A DNA stretch of 64,000 bases. Origin: Scleromatobacter sp039920745. Lineage in GTDB: Bacteria > Pseudomonadota > Gammaproteobacteria > Burkholderiales > Burkholderiaceae_C. Every line of letters starts with the position of its first letter. Positions within the stretch are counted from its first letter, which is position 1. The translations under genes were made by a program, and so were the position numbers. Positions 17,343 through 26,178 of this stretch are shown here, piece by piece. The stretch spans positions 62,001 through 126,000 of the forward strand of contig JBDSDD010000075.1 in the NCBI GenBank assembly GCA_039920745.1. Reading direction: 5' to 3'. The notes under the pieces were generated by a model that was not told where the DNA came from, ran no database searches, and worked only from the letters and a program-made list of their open reading frames with translations.

Positions 17343-17711
17343 ATGACGAATACGGGCATCGATGTTCAAGGCGGACTGCAGGCGGTCTGCACCGCGGTGA
17401 GCGAGGTCGCGCGCGGCTTGGCGCGGGCGCATGGCCAGCGTCAGTTCTATTCGCTGGCCCAGGTGCAGGCACAGGCGGTGGCCGCCGGCGTGGACGCTGC
17501 GTTGTGGGCGTGGGTCTTCGCGACGTTGGTCACCCGAGAGGACTTCGTGGCGTTCTTCGCCCTTCGGGAGAGTCCCGGGGGCTATCGCGAGTTGCGCGCT
17601 GCGATATCGGTGCCTGAGCCGCGGGTCGTTCCGCCGGAGCAATCGGTCGGATCGTCCGAGGCAGAGCTCGATGAACTCTGGTCCTGGCTGGATCTGCTGC
17701 GCGATCTTTGA
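17343..17711 (+). CDS. Hypothetical protein, 122 residues
   Basis: I do not recognise this protein. It has no signal peptide or membrane segment and looks soluble and helical, with FYSLAQVQAQAVAAGVDAAL in the middle and an acidic, Trp-containing C-terminus (AELDELWSWLDLLRDL). The ATG at 17343 is the first start that excludes unlikely upstream sequence, though no clear ribosome site precedes it. It is divergent from the YXWGXW gene, with about 265 bases between them that must hold both promoters and in which I see no other feature. Confidence 0.6.
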   Translation: MTNTGIDVQGGLQAVCTAVSEVARGLARAHGQRQFYSLAQVQAQAVAAGVDAALWAWVFATLVTREDFVAFFALRESPGGYRELRAAISVPEPRVVPPEQSVGSSEAELDELWSWLDLLRDL

Positions 17712-17744
17712 AGCGCAGCGCATCTGGCGCTTCATACTCGTCGA

Positions 17745-17867
17745 ATGGCGGCCTATCCGAAGGTCGCCGCGTTGACGGCACTGCTGATGCGTGATGCCGA
17801 TTGCGCAGCCTCGCTCGGCAAGTTCCGCAAACAGCTTCGAGACGCGGAGAACCTGGCTCTGAAGTGA
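17745..17867 (+). CDS. Possible small protein, 40 residues
   Basis: An ATG-initiated frame of 40 codons ending in TGA follows the 122-residue gene after 33 bases. It encodes MAAYPKVAALTALLMRDADC followed by a basic helical stretch (GKFRKQLRDAENLALK). The amino-acid make-up is protein-like and not Arg/Pro-rich as most chance frames here are. There is no good ribosome site, and no homologue is recognised. It could equally be chance. Confidence 0.3.
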   Translation: MAAYPKVAALTALLMRDADCAASLGKFRKQLRDAENLALK

Positions 17868-17919
17868 CGCAACCGACGGTATCGCCGGCCCGCCGGCCCG
17901 CCGGCCTGGCGCGGGGACG

Positions 17920-18375
17920 CTATTGCGCGGAAGGCCGCGCGACGAAGCCCGTCTTCTCGCTGGCCGAGAATCCGCAGTTTTCGTAGAAGCGATGGACGCG
18001 CGGGTCGCGCGAGCCGGTCTGCAGCAGCACCTTGTAGCAGCCGCGGCGCCAGGCCTGGTCGAGGGCGAAGCGCACCACCTGCTGGCCGAGGCCGCCACCG
18101 CGCAACGCGCTCTCCACGACAACATTCTCCACCACGGCATACGACGCGCCGCCGCGGGTCAGGTTCGGGATCACGTTGAGGTAGCAGGTGGCGACGACGC
18201 GGTCATCCTGCGTCGCGACGACGATGGCGAAGTGCTCGCTCGTGACGATGCGCTCGAGGATCGCCGCGAGGTGCGCGCGCGGTGCGACGGCGTCGCCCGG
18301 GTTCAGTTGGTCGTTGAGAGCGAGCAGGGCGTCGAGATCGTCACGTCCGGCATGGCGCAGGTGCGGCCCGGTCAT
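17920..18375 (-). CDS. GNAT family N-acetyltransferase
   Basis: A 151-residue GCN5-related acetyltransferase. The acetyl-CoA-binding motif A is visible as VVVESALRGGGLGQQVV, preceded by the typical strand CYLNVIPNLTRGGASYAVVE, and the end contains HRFYENCGFSASEKTGF, the usual GNAT terminus. The acceptor is unknown. Its ATG overlaps the TGA of the upstream VOC gene by four bases (ATGA), so the two are probably translationally coupled. Confidence 0.9.
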   Translation of the reverse strand: MTGPHLRHAGRDDLDALLALNDQLNPGDAVAPRAHLAAILERIVTSEHFAIVVATQDDRVVATCYLNVIPNLTRGGASYAVVENVVVESALRGGGLGQQVVRFALDQAWRRGCYKVLLQTGSRDPRVHRFYENCGFSASEKTGFVARPSAQ

Positions 18376-18779
18376 GCGCTGGGCGGGCCCTTGAGTTCGA
18401 CGGGGTTGCCTTGCGGATCACGCAGATAGATCGACGGGCCTTCGCCTTCGGCGCCGTAGCGCGACTCGGTGGGGCCGGCGGCGATGTCCAGCGACGCGAG
18501 ATGGGCGCGGATCGCAGCCTCGTCGAAGGGGTCGACGCGAAAACACAGGTGGTCGACGTTGTGGCCTTCGTCGCCCGGTGCGGCGCCCCCGGCGCGGCCC
18601 AGCTTGCCGTCGACGGTCACGAGATCCAGCATCGAGCGGCCGGCGCGCAACTGGATCAGGCCGATCTCGTCCTGGCGGCGTTCGATGCGACAGCCGAGGC
18701 CATCGCAGTAGAAGCGCAACATGGCGGGGAGGTCGACCACGCGCAGGACGACGTGGTCGATGTCGCGGATGCGGATCAT
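18372..18779 (-). CDS. VOC (glyoxalase/bleomycin resistance) family protein
   Basis: A 135-residue vicinal oxygen chelate protein with two beta-alpha-beta-beta-beta modules: IDHVVLRVVDLPAMLRFYCD opens the first and HNVDHLCFRVDPFDEAA the second, and it ends in IYLRDPQGNPVELKG. Candidate metal ligands are the His of DIDHVV, the His of NVDHLCF and the Glu of PVEL. Members include glyoxalases, dioxygenases and antibiotic-binding proteins; the substrate here is unknown. ATG 18779 begins the conserved MIRIRDIDH start. The gene is first of a pair with the GNAT gene. Confidence 0.88.
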   Translation of the reverse strand: MIRIRDIDHVVLRVVDLPAMLRFYCDGLGCRIERRQDEIGLIQLRAGRSMLDLVTVDGKLGRAGGAAPGDEGHNVDHLCFRVDPFDEAAIRAHLASLDIAAGPTESRYGAEGEGPSIYLRDPQGNPVELKGPPSA

Positions 18780-18859
18780 CGTCGGGGCCAGTGGGACATG
18801 GTTGTCGTGAGTGTCCCACGCTGTGCGAGCGCGTGACGCGCGCACAGCGATGGGGTCGC

Positions 18860-19219
18860 TCAGCTGGCGCGCATCGAGTCGTTGGGCGCCGGCAGGTACA
18901 GCTGTTCTGGCGGCACGAGGATCCACAACAGCACGTACAGCGCGAGGCCCGAGCCGGCGAAGACGGCGCCGAACGTGAAGATCAGCCGCCACACCCACGA
19001 CGACACGCCGGTGACCTGGGCGATGCCGCCGCAGACGCCGCCCAGCCAGCGATCGTTGAGGCTGCGGCGCAGCTGGTTGAGGGCGTTGACCGGCGGGCTG
19101 GTGCGCGCCGTCGCCGTGCCGTTGAGGATGCGGGCCTTGGCGCGTGCGAACTCTTCGTCCGAGAGGATGCCGCGTTGATGAAGGTCACCGAGCTTGCCGA
19201 GTTCGTCGCTGTCTGACAT
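18860..19219 (-). CDS. SHOCT and PspC domain membrane protein
   Basis: A 119-residue protein combining two small domains. The N-terminus (LGKLGDLHQRGILSDEEFAR) is a SHOCT-like helical motif often found at protein ends. Residues 50-110 form a PspC domain (RWLGGVCGGIAQVTGVSSW then a transmembrane helix LALYVLLWILVPPE). PspC proteins are inner-membrane partners in the phage-shock response, but here no pspA or pspB lies nearby, so a direct link is uncertain. The start has a strong AGGAG 8 bases upstream. Confidence 0.88.
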   Translation of the reverse strand: MSDSDELGKLGDLHQRGILSDEEFARAKARILNGTATARTSPPVNALNQLRRSLNDRWLGGVCGGIAQVTGVSSWVWRLIFTFGAVFAGSGLALYVLLWILVPPEQLYLPAPNDSMRAS

Positions 19220-19361
19220 GGTCTTCTCCTGAGGGGGAAAGCGTTGATCGATGAATGAAGATTACGCTTGGCCTCGACGCGATGCCAGGGTGTTGCGACG
19301 GGCTGCACCGCGGCACGACAGGGCCGCCCAACGGCCCGACAGGCCGGCGCGCGTACTCGCC

Positions 19362-19607
19362 TCAGTGCTTCGCGTTGTCCTTGTTGAAGCCCCGCGTGGG
19401 CGCCATCGTCGGCCGCGGGCCGTCGTTGGAATCGCTCAAGGGGGCCTGCCATTCGCGCAACTCGGTTGCCAGCAACTGGTTGCCATCCTTTTGCGCCAGG
19501 GCCATCAGTTCGAACACGTTGGCGTCGTTGACCAGTTCGTGCCCCAGGCCCAGCTTGAGCTGGCGATAGATGTGTTGCGGATCGGTCGAGTTGTTCTGCG
19601 CTTTCAT
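19362..19607 (-). CDS. Small hypothetical protein, 81 residues
   Basis: An 81-residue soluble protein with Gln/Asn-rich ends and a helical middle (IYRQLKLGLGHELVNDANVF, then ELMALAQKDGNQLLATELREW). It is not recognised. The amino-acid composition is unlike shadow frames in this GC-rich DNA, and GGAG lies 7 bases before the ATG at 19607, so I take it as real. It reads in the same direction as its neighbours but with gaps above 100 bases on each side. Confidence 0.7.
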   Translation of the reverse strand: MKAQNNSTDPQHIYRQLKLGLGHELVNDANVFELMALAQKDGNQLLATELREWQAPLSDSNDGPRPTMAPTRGFNKDNAKH

Positions 19608-19712
19608 GGGCTCTCCGTTTCAGAAGTCAATCCCGCTCGCGGCAACGCCTGTGCCCGTGCTCGGGGCTATCCCTGCGATGCAGTGTGCCCGTCGTCGAAT
19701 AGCCCTTCGGGC

Positions 19713-20915
19713 CTACAGGCGCAGGCGGCCCGCGTAGCCGGTCAGCTCCAGGTAGCCCCAGCCGACCGGACGGCCGTCTTCGGTCTGCAGCGCCGAGAGG
19801 CCTTCCCAGTAGATCGAGCCGGTGGAGTTGCGGCTGTCGAGCTCCTGATCGTCCTGCAGGGCCGCGACGCGCCAGCGCCCCGACGGCGTCGTCAGCAGCC
19901 ACTCGACCGGGTAGGCGGCCTGCGTGCGCGGACTCGTCCAGCGCCGCTGCGGCTCGAAACGCACCTCGCCGGCCGCGAAGTTGCGCAACTCGCCGGCCGC
20001 GCTGCGGTACGACCCGCCGGCCCACAGCACGGAGGCGTCGGCGCGGCGCAGGCGGAACGCCATCAGCGCGGAGCCATCCGCGAGGTTGAAGCCGACCCAG
20101 TCCCAGCCGACGGCGTCGCCGCCCAGGTACTGGTCGCTCCATTCGTGGTCGAGCCACGCGCGCCCGCTGACGTCCAGCGCGGGGCTGCCCGGATGCTCGA
20201 CGCGCCCGCGCACAGCGAGCTGGGGCTCGCTGTAGTAGTGGCTGGCTTCCCTGGGATCGGGGCCCTTGCGCGAGTAGCCGCCCTCACCCTGCAGCAGCAC
20301 CGGCTGCGTGCCGGCGAGGTCGAGGTCGAGCACGAAGCGGTCGCTGCGCACCGCGATGCGCAGACGGCTGCGCGCGTCGTCCGGCCCGGACGGCGCAGCG
20401 CGCTCCAGCGACCAGTCGCGCAACTTCACGATCTGCGGGCCCGCGGCCGCCGGCGTCCGCGCGAGCCCGAAGCCCTCGCGGGCGACGCGCTGGTCATGGA
20501 GCGACCCGCCACTCGACGTGCCGGCCGTGAGGTCGGTCAGCGCGACGTGCGCGAACACGAGCTGGCGCGCGGCGAAGCGGCTGGAGGAGGTCTCGGCGAG
20601 GTCGGTGCGGCTGCGGAAGAAGGTCACCTGGAAGCCAAATTCGGGCGGCTGCGTGGCACCGGCATCGGCGGCGGCGGCATCGCCCGAGCGCAGCCAGCCG
20701 GTGACGTACCACCACTCGACGTGGGTGTCCGGATGGCTGCCGTGGTCGGCGGGAAAGCGCAGCGTGCGGTGGCTGACGCCCAGCGTCGGGTTCTGCATCG
20801 GCGCGGTCGCGGACGCTGACCCCGAAGGCAATGCCGATGCGGATGCCGCGAACGCGTCCTGCCGCACCGCTAGCGCGGCGGGGAGGAGTCCGGCGAGGAA
20901 GGGCCGACGGCGCAT
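19713..20915 (-). CDS. CrtC/AttH-like lipocalin-family exported protein
   Basis: A 400-residue protein with an N-terminal RRRPFLAGLLPAALA segment that may be a Tat or Sec signal. The core carries the carotenoid 1,2-hydratase/AttH signature: HPDTHVEWWYVTGWL near the start, FGFQVTFFRSR, and RAWLDHEWSDQYLGGDAVGWDW cut at GDAV in the middle, with GWGYLELTGYAG at the end. In AttEFGH-like systems such a protein accompanies an ABC transporter of the FtsX type; carotenoid genes are absent here, so the transport context fits better. Its ATG shares one base with the stop codon of the upstream permease (TGATG), a sign of coupling. Confidence 0.85.
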   Translation of the reverse strand: MRRRPFLAGLLPAALAVRQDAFAASASALPSGSASATAPMQNPTLGVSHRTLRFPADHGSHPDTHVEWWYVTGWLRSGDAAAADAGATQPPEFGFQVTFFRSRTDLAETSSSRFAARQLVFAHVALTDLTAGTSSGGSLHDQRVAREGFGLARTPAAAGPQIVKLRDWSLERAAPSGPDDARSRLRIAVRSDRFVLDLDLAGTQPVLLQGEGGYSRKGPDPREASHYYSEPQLAVRGRVEHPGSPALDVSGRAWLDHEWSDQYLGGDAVGWDWVGFNLADGSALMAFRLRRADASVLWAGGSYRSAAGELRNFAAGEVRFEPQRRWTSPRTQAAYPVEWLLTTPSGRWRVAALQDDQELDSRNSTGSIYWEGLSALQTEDGRPVGWGYLELTGYAGRLRL

Positions 20916-23557
20916 CACCAATCCTCCTTGACCGAGCGGACGATGTCGCGGCTGGCCGCCGCGTGACCGCTGCCCCACGCGGTGAGCGCGCCCGCGGCGA
21001 TGACGCCGACCCCGAGCGTCAGCAAGGTCCATGGCGGCACGCTCATCTGCATCGTCCAATGAAAGCTCTGCGGGTTCACGACCTTCACCAGCACGATGCT
21101 GACCGCGAGCCCCAGTGCCAGGCCCAGCACCGCGCCGACGGCGCTCCACAAAGCGCCTTCGCAGGCCACCAGCGTGAGCACCTGGCGCCGCGTGAAGCCC
21201 AGGTGCTGCAAGGTGCCGAACTCGCGCCGGCGCGCCAGCACCTGTGCCGAAAAATTGGCCGCGATGCCGGCCAACCCGATCGCCAGCGCCACGCCCTGCA
21301 GCCAGCGCGTGACGGCGAAGCTGCGGTCGAAGATGCGCAGCGAATAGCGGCGCAGCTCGCTGGCGGTGGCGATCTCGATCGGCGAACCGGTCGGCATCAC
21401 CGCCTTCAGCCGCGCGACCACGGCTGCCTCGGCCCCGGATGCGCCCGCGTCGCGACCGTCCGGGCTCGCCAGCCACAACGCGATGCCGGTGATGCGATCG
21501 TCGCCGGTCAGGCGCAACCAGTCGGCGCGCGCCATCAGCAGGGCGCCCTGCTGGCGGGCGTAGTCGCGCCAGATGCCGCGCACCACGGCCTGGATGGCTA
21601 AGGGCGTGCGCGACGCCGCCGCCGCCCCGTCGCGGGGTGGTGGCAGCGGGATCGAGATGAGGTCTCCCTTCTTCAGGTGCTCCAGCGCGGCCAGCACCTC
21701 GCTGGGATAGACCGACAGAACGCCGGGCGTGGCGGTCGACCCTGCATCAGGGGCGTCGACCCAGGGCAGCGACGGTGGCGTGCCGTCCTGCGGCAGGTCG
21801 CGCACCAGCAGCGTGACGTCGGGCTGCTCGGGCGCCAGCGTGACTGTCACCAGGCGTTCCGCCCGGACCTGGCGGATGCCCGCGCCGGAGGTCGCGGCGA
21901 CGAGCGCCGGTGGCAGGTACACCGGCGTCTCGCTGCCGCCGGGCGGCGTGCGAACGTAGATGTCGGCCGGCAGGACGTCGTCGAGCCAGACGATCAGCGA
22001 GTCGCGGAAGCTGGTGACCATCACCGTCAGCGCCACCACCAGGCTGAGGCTGGCGACGACGCCGGCCACTGCGGCCGTGGCCGTGTGGCGCTGGTCGACC
22101 GCACGGGCCACCGCCAGCGCCGCGATCGGGTTGCTCGCGCCGCGAAAACCCGTGAGCAGCAATGAGACGACCTGCGGCACGAGGCTGATGCCGCCCAGCA
22201 GCAGCACCCCCACGCAGGCGTACGCACCCCACGGGATAGCGCGCCAGGGCGGGACGAGCGCGAGTGCGCCCGCGACCGCGATCAGCGCAAGCCCGGCCCA
22301 TGCCGGCCAGTTGCCGCCGCCGGCGTTGCTGAGCCCCTTGAGGCTCTGGGCCGGCGCGAGGTTTTGCGCGGCGCGCGCCGGCCACCAGCCGCCGGCGAAC
22401 GCCGAGGCCAGGCCCAGCGAGCCGTACGCCAGCGCGGCCAGCACGCTCCACTGCAGGTGCGGCGCGCTGCCGCCCAACGTGCCACCACCCAGGTCGCCGC
22501 CGAGCGCGCGCAACGCCATGGCGGCCAGCGCGGTGCCCAGTGCGAGCCCGGCGAGGCCGCCGATGGCCCCCACCATCAGGCTGTCGGTCCAGACCAGGGT
22601 GCGGCGCTGGCGGCCACTCATGCCCAGCACGCCCAGCAGCGCGAGTTGCGGGATGCGCTTGGCCACGGCCAGCGACTGCACCGAAAAGACGAGGAAGCCG
22701 CCAGTGAACAGCGCCACGAGCGAGAGTACGCTGAGGTTGACGCGGTAGGACTGCGACAGCCGCGCCATGCGCAGTGCCGCCTCGTCGGGCGCGGCGGCGC
22801 GCACGTCGGGGCCAGCGTCGAGCGTGGCCATCACGGCGTCCTGCCGGGCACCCGGCGCGAGCCGCACGTCGATGCGCGACAGCGCGCAGACGCGGTCGAA
22901 ATGCGTCTGCACGCCGGCGATGTCCATCACCATCAACGGCGGGCCCTCGGCCGCGATGCGTCCGCCGATCGCGAAGGTCTGCCAGTGCCCGTCCGCCTGC
23001 AGTGTGACGTGGTTGGCCGTGCCGAGCAGGGCGCGCGCCGCCGGGTTGAGGAACACGAGGTCCGGGTCGAGTGCGGACAATGGCGTGCCCGTCCTGGATG
23101 CGCCGCCCGGGTTGGAGCTCGTTTCGGGCTGCACCAGCCAGCCCGGCGAGATCCATGGCGCAACGAAAGCGTCCAGGCCCAGCAAGTGGGCCGAGTGCGG
23201 CTGGCCGTCCGTGGCGCGCAGCGCGACCGCGATATCGATCACCGGACTCGCCTGTGCGACCCCTGGCGTGGTGGCCACGCGTGCGTACAGATCCTCCGCC
23301 AACAGGCCGTCGCGTGGACGCACGCTGAAGTCAGGCGCGCCGCTGGCCGCATGCACCGCCGTCTCGAATTCCGACAGCGCCGACGCATTGATCAGCTGCA
23401 CCGCGAAGGCCAGTGCGACCCCCAGCGCGACCGCCATCACGGCCGCGGCCTGGCGCCAGGGATGATGGCGCCATTCGGCCCACAACAACTGGGCGTGGAG
23501 CGCCGCCATCGACCAGCGGGAGGAGTGCGGCGGCGGGGAGGTCAGGGCAGGGGACAC
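20915..23557 (-). CDS. FtsX/MacB-type ABC transporter permease
   Basis: An 880-residue inner-membrane protein. An N-terminal helix (AAAVMAVALGVALAFAVQLI) precedes a large periplasmic domain, then three-helix FtsX units in the middle (LSVLSLVALFTGGFLVFSVQ) and, after a second periplasmic domain, at the C-terminus (SIVLVKVVNPQSFHWTMQ and a closing helix). The double FtsX arrangement matches long permeases of lipoprotein-release or peptide-export type ABC systems. The product is coupled by TGATG overlap to the lipocalin-like gene. A matching ATPase gene lies on the same strand at 26179-26868, separated by a gene on the other strand. The start is uncertain: GTG 23557 or an internal ATG at 23509; neither has a clear ribosome site. 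Confidence 0.85.
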   Translation of the reverse strand: MSPALTSPPPHSSRWSMAALHAQLLWAEWRHHPWRQAAAVMAVALGVALAFAVQLINASALSEFETAVHAASGAPDFSVRPRDGLLAEDLYARVATTPGVAQASPVIDIAVALRATDGQPHSAHLLGLDAFVAPWISPGWLVQPETSSNPGGASRTGTPLSALDPDLVFLNPAARALLGTANHVTLQADGHWQTFAIGGRIAAEGPPLMVMDIAGVQTHFDRVCALSRIDVRLAPGARQDAVMATLDAGPDVRAAAPDEAALRMARLSQSYRVNLSVLSLVALFTGGFLVFSVQSLAVAKRIPQLALLGVLGMSGRQRRTLVWTDSLMVGAIGGLAGLALGTALAAMALRALGGDLGGGTLGGSAPHLQWSVLAALAYGSLGLASAFAGGWWPARAAQNLAPAQSLKGLSNAGGGNWPAWAGLALIAVAGALALVPPWRAIPWGAYACVGVLLLGGISLVPQVVSLLLTGFRGASNPIAALAVARAVDQRHTATAAVAGVVASLSLVVALTVMVTSFRDSLIVWLDDVLPADIYVRTPPGGSETPVYLPPALVAATSGAGIRQVRAERLVTVTLAPEQPDVTLLVRDLPQDGTPPSLPWVDAPDAGSTATPGVLSVYPSEVLAALEHLKKGDLISIPLPPPRDGAAAASRTPLAIQAVVRGIWRDYARQQGALLMARADWLRLTGDDRITGIALWLASPDGRDAGASGAEAAVVARLKAVMPTGSPIEIATASELRRYSLRIFDRSFAVTRWLQGVALAIGLAGIAANFSAQVLARRREFGTLQHLGFTRRQVLTLVACEGALWSAVGAVLGLALGLAVSIVLVKVVNPQSFHWTMQMSVPPWTLLTLGVGVIAAGALTAWGSGHAAASRDIVRSVKEDW

Positions 23558-23788
23558 GGGCGGGGCAATCGCTGGAACAACCGCATCCTGCCATCAATCG
23601 GCGGAGCTGCCCGGCGCGGATCGGCTGGATTCGTCCAGTGCTTGCCGCACCCCGCGCATCGACGCGCATTTGTCGCCGAAGTGGCAGCCACGACCGCCGA
23701 TCGCCACCATGATGGCCGCGACCGCCGTATCCTTGCCCTTGCCCTTGCCACATCGCCGCTACAACGACATTCGTTTCGAGACAACGCC

Positions 23789-26107
23789 ATGACCCTCGCC
23801 ACGCCCGCCAGCGGCGCCGCCACCGACCGTCCGGACAGCGCCGCGTCCACCCGCGTCGTCCAGCGCATCTGCCCGCTGTGCGAAGCCTGCTGCGGCCTGA
23901 ACCTGACGGTGTCGGGGAGTGGCCCGCAGGCGCGCGTCATCGCGATCCGCGGCGACGAGCAGGACGTCTTCAGCCACGGCTACATCTGCCCGAAGGCGGT
24001 CGCGCTGAAGGACCTGGAGGACGACCCCGATCGCCTGCGCCAGCCACTCATCAAGCGCGATGGCCACTTCGTCGAGGCGAGCTGGGACGAGGCTTACGCC
24101 GAGATCGCGCGCCGCCTGCCGGCACTGGTGGCCGAACACGGCCGCGACGCGCTGGCCTTCACGCTGGGCAACCCGAACGTGCACCGGCTGGGCCTGGGCC
24201 TGTACGTTCAGCGACTGTTGCGCGCCGCCGGCTCGCGCAACGTGTTCAGCGCGTCCACGCTGGACCAGATGCCGCGCCAGCTCGCCAGCGGCTGGATGTA
24301 CGGACACGCGTTGACCGTGCCGGTGCCCGACATCGACCATTGCGACTTTCTGCTGATGCTGGGCGCCAATCCGATGGCCAGCAACGGCAGCATGTGGACG
24401 GTGCCCGACTTCCGCGGTCGCGCCAAGGCGATGCGCGCGCGTGGGGGCCGGCTGGTGGTGGTCGATCCGCGCCGCACCGAGACGGCTGCCGTCGCCGACG
24501 AGCACCACTTCATCCGCCCGGGCACGGACGTCTTCCTTCTGCTGGGCCTGCTGCACGCGCTGTTCGACGAAGGGCTGGCGCGGCCGGGCCGGCTGGCCGA
24601 CTTCCTGGCCGGTGGCGCCACGGGCATCGAGGCGCTGCAAGCGGCCGTCGCGCCGTATGCCCCCGAGCGCATGGCCGCGCGTTGCGGCGTGCCGGCCGAC
24701 GCGCAACGCGGGCTCGTGCGCGCGCTCGCCGCGGCGCCGCGCGCGGCCGTGTACGCGCGCATCGGCTCGAGCACGCAGCGCTTCGGCACGCTCAACTCGG
24801 TGCTGGTCGACGCGTTGAACATCCTCACGGGCCATCTGGACGCGGAGGGGGGCGCGATGTTTGCGCAAGCAGCGGCGTTCGCCGCCAACACGCAAGGCAA
24901 GCCGGGCGTCGGCCGCGGCATGGTCACCGGCCGCACGCGCAGCCGCGTCTCGGGCGCGCCCGAGGTGCTGGGCGAGTACCCCACCAGTTGCCTGGCCGAG
25001 GAGATCGAGACCGGCGGGCCTGGCCGCATCCGCGCGCTGGTCTCGGTGGCCAGCAACCCGGTGCTGTCGGCGCCCAACGGCGCACGCATCGGCGAGGCGT
25101 TGCGCCAGCTCGACTTCATGGTCAGCGTCGACATCTACCTCAACGAGACCACGCAGCACGCAGACGTCATCCTGCCGGGATTGTCCACGTTCGAGGAGCC
25201 GCACTACGACGTCAGCTTCCCGCAGCTGTCCTGCCGCAATCACGCGCGCTACAGCCCGCCGGTGTTCGCGCCGCGGCCGGGCGCGCAGGGCGAATGGCAG
25301 GCGCTGTTGCGCATGGCCGCGATGCTGCGCGGCGAACCCGAGGCGGGTGCGCCGGGCTTCGACCTGGCCGCCTTCGACGAGCAACTGCTGGCCGACGACT
25401 TGCGCCGCCTCGCGGCTGGCGTGCCCGAGCCGCTGCAGGCCGCGATGCTGGAGGCGCTCGGTGACCAGCCCGGCCCGGAGCGATTGCTCGACCTGGCGTT
25501 GCGCACTGGCCCGAACGGTGATCGCTTCGGCCAGAAACCGGGTGGCCTCAGCCTGGCGACACTCAAGGCGGCGCCGCACGGCATCGACCTCGGCGCGCTG
25601 CAGCCGCGCCTGCCTGATATCCTGCGCACGCCCAGCGGCAAGATCGAGCTCTGGCCGGCCCCGGTGGCGGCCGAGCTGGCCGCGGTCGACGAGGCCTTGC
25701 GCGATCCGCCGCCCGACCTGGTCGTGGTGGGCCGCCGCGACGTCCGCTCCAACAACAGCTGGATGCACAACCTGCCCACGCTGGCCAAGGGCCCGGAGCG
25801 CTGCACCGCGCTGCTGCATCCAGTCGACGCCGCGCGCCACGGCGTGCAGGCCGGCGATCGCGTGCGGCTGCAGGGCACGGCTGGGCGTGCCATCGAGCTG
25901 CCGGCCACCTTGTCCGACGAGATGATGCCCGGCGTCGTCAGCGTGCCGCACGGCTGGGGCCATGACCAGGCCGGCACGAAGCTGGGGGTCGCTGCGCAAC
26001 GTCCCGGGGCCAATCTCAATGACCTGCTCGACGACCGGCTGCGCGATCCGTTGTCGGGCACCTCGGTGCTCAACGGGGTGCCGGTGAAGCTGAGTCGCTG
26101 CACCTAG
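23789..26107 (+). CDS. Molybdopterin-dependent oxidoreductase
   Basis: A 772-residue member of the DMSO reductase superfamily. Near the N-terminus CPLCEACCGL and the later GYICPKA provide the four cysteines for a [4Fe-4S] cluster. The cofactor-binding body follows (LLMLGANPMASNGSMWTVPD, VDPRRTETAAVADEHHFIRP, and near the end NNSWMHNLPTLAKGPERC). No twin-arginine signal is seen, so it is probably cytoplasmic. The electron partner and substrate are unknown, and no small subunit lies nearby. The ATG at 23789 begins a 20-residue lead before the first Cys. The gene is inserted on the opposite strand between an ABC ATPase gene and its likely permease. Confidence 0.88.
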   Translation: MTLATPASGAATDRPDSAASTRVVQRICPLCEACCGLNLTVSGSGPQARVIAIRGDEQDVFSHGYICPKAVALKDLEDDPDRLRQPLIKRDGHFVEASWDEAYAEIARRLPALVAEHGRDALAFTLGNPNVHRLGLGLYVQRLLRAAGSRNVFSASTLDQMPRQLASGWMYGHALTVPVPDIDHCDFLLMLGANPMASNGSMWTVPDFRGRAKAMRARGGRLVVVDPRRTETAAVADEHHFIRPGTDVFLLLGLLHALFDEGLARPGRLADFLAGGATGIEALQAAVAPYAPERMAARCGVPADAQRGLVRALAAAPRAAVYARIGSSTQRFGTLNSVLVDALNILTGHLDAEGGAMFAQAAAFAANTQGKPGVGRGMVTGRTRSRVSGAPEVLGEYPTSCLAEEIETGGPGRIRALVSVASNPVLSAPNGARIGEALRQLDFMVSVDIYLNETTQHADVILPGLSTFEEPHYDVSFPQLSCRNHARYSPPVFAPRPGAQGEWQALLRMAAMLRGEPEAGAPGFDLAAFDEQLLADDLRRLAAGVPEPLQAAMLEALGDQPGPERLLDLALRTGPNGDRFGQKPGGLSLATLKAAPHGIDLGALQPRLPDILRTPSGKIELWPAPVAAELAAVDEALRDPPPDLVVVGRRDVRSNNSWMHNLPTLAKGPERCTALLHPVDAARHGVQAGDRVRLQGTAGRAIELPATLSDEMMPGVVSVPHGWGHDQAGTKLGVAAQRPGANLNDLLDDRLRDPLSGTSVLNGVPVKLSRCT

Positions 26108-26178
26108 GTGGCCGCTGGGGAGCGGATCGCGCGGCTCCTGGTGTCCGGCGGCGATGCCCGACGCAGCGAGCGACCTGT

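Noticed and set aside
15397..17346. Long rightward open frame opposite the YXWGXW gene
   Set aside because: It is Leu/Arg/Ala-rich shadow coding caused by GC-rich codon use; the minus-strand protein has a lipobox and known motif and a terminator.
22364..23788. Upstream extension of the molybdopterin enzyme frame
   Set aside because: It runs through the FtsX permease on the other strand and has no domain; the enzyme begins naturally at ATG 23789.
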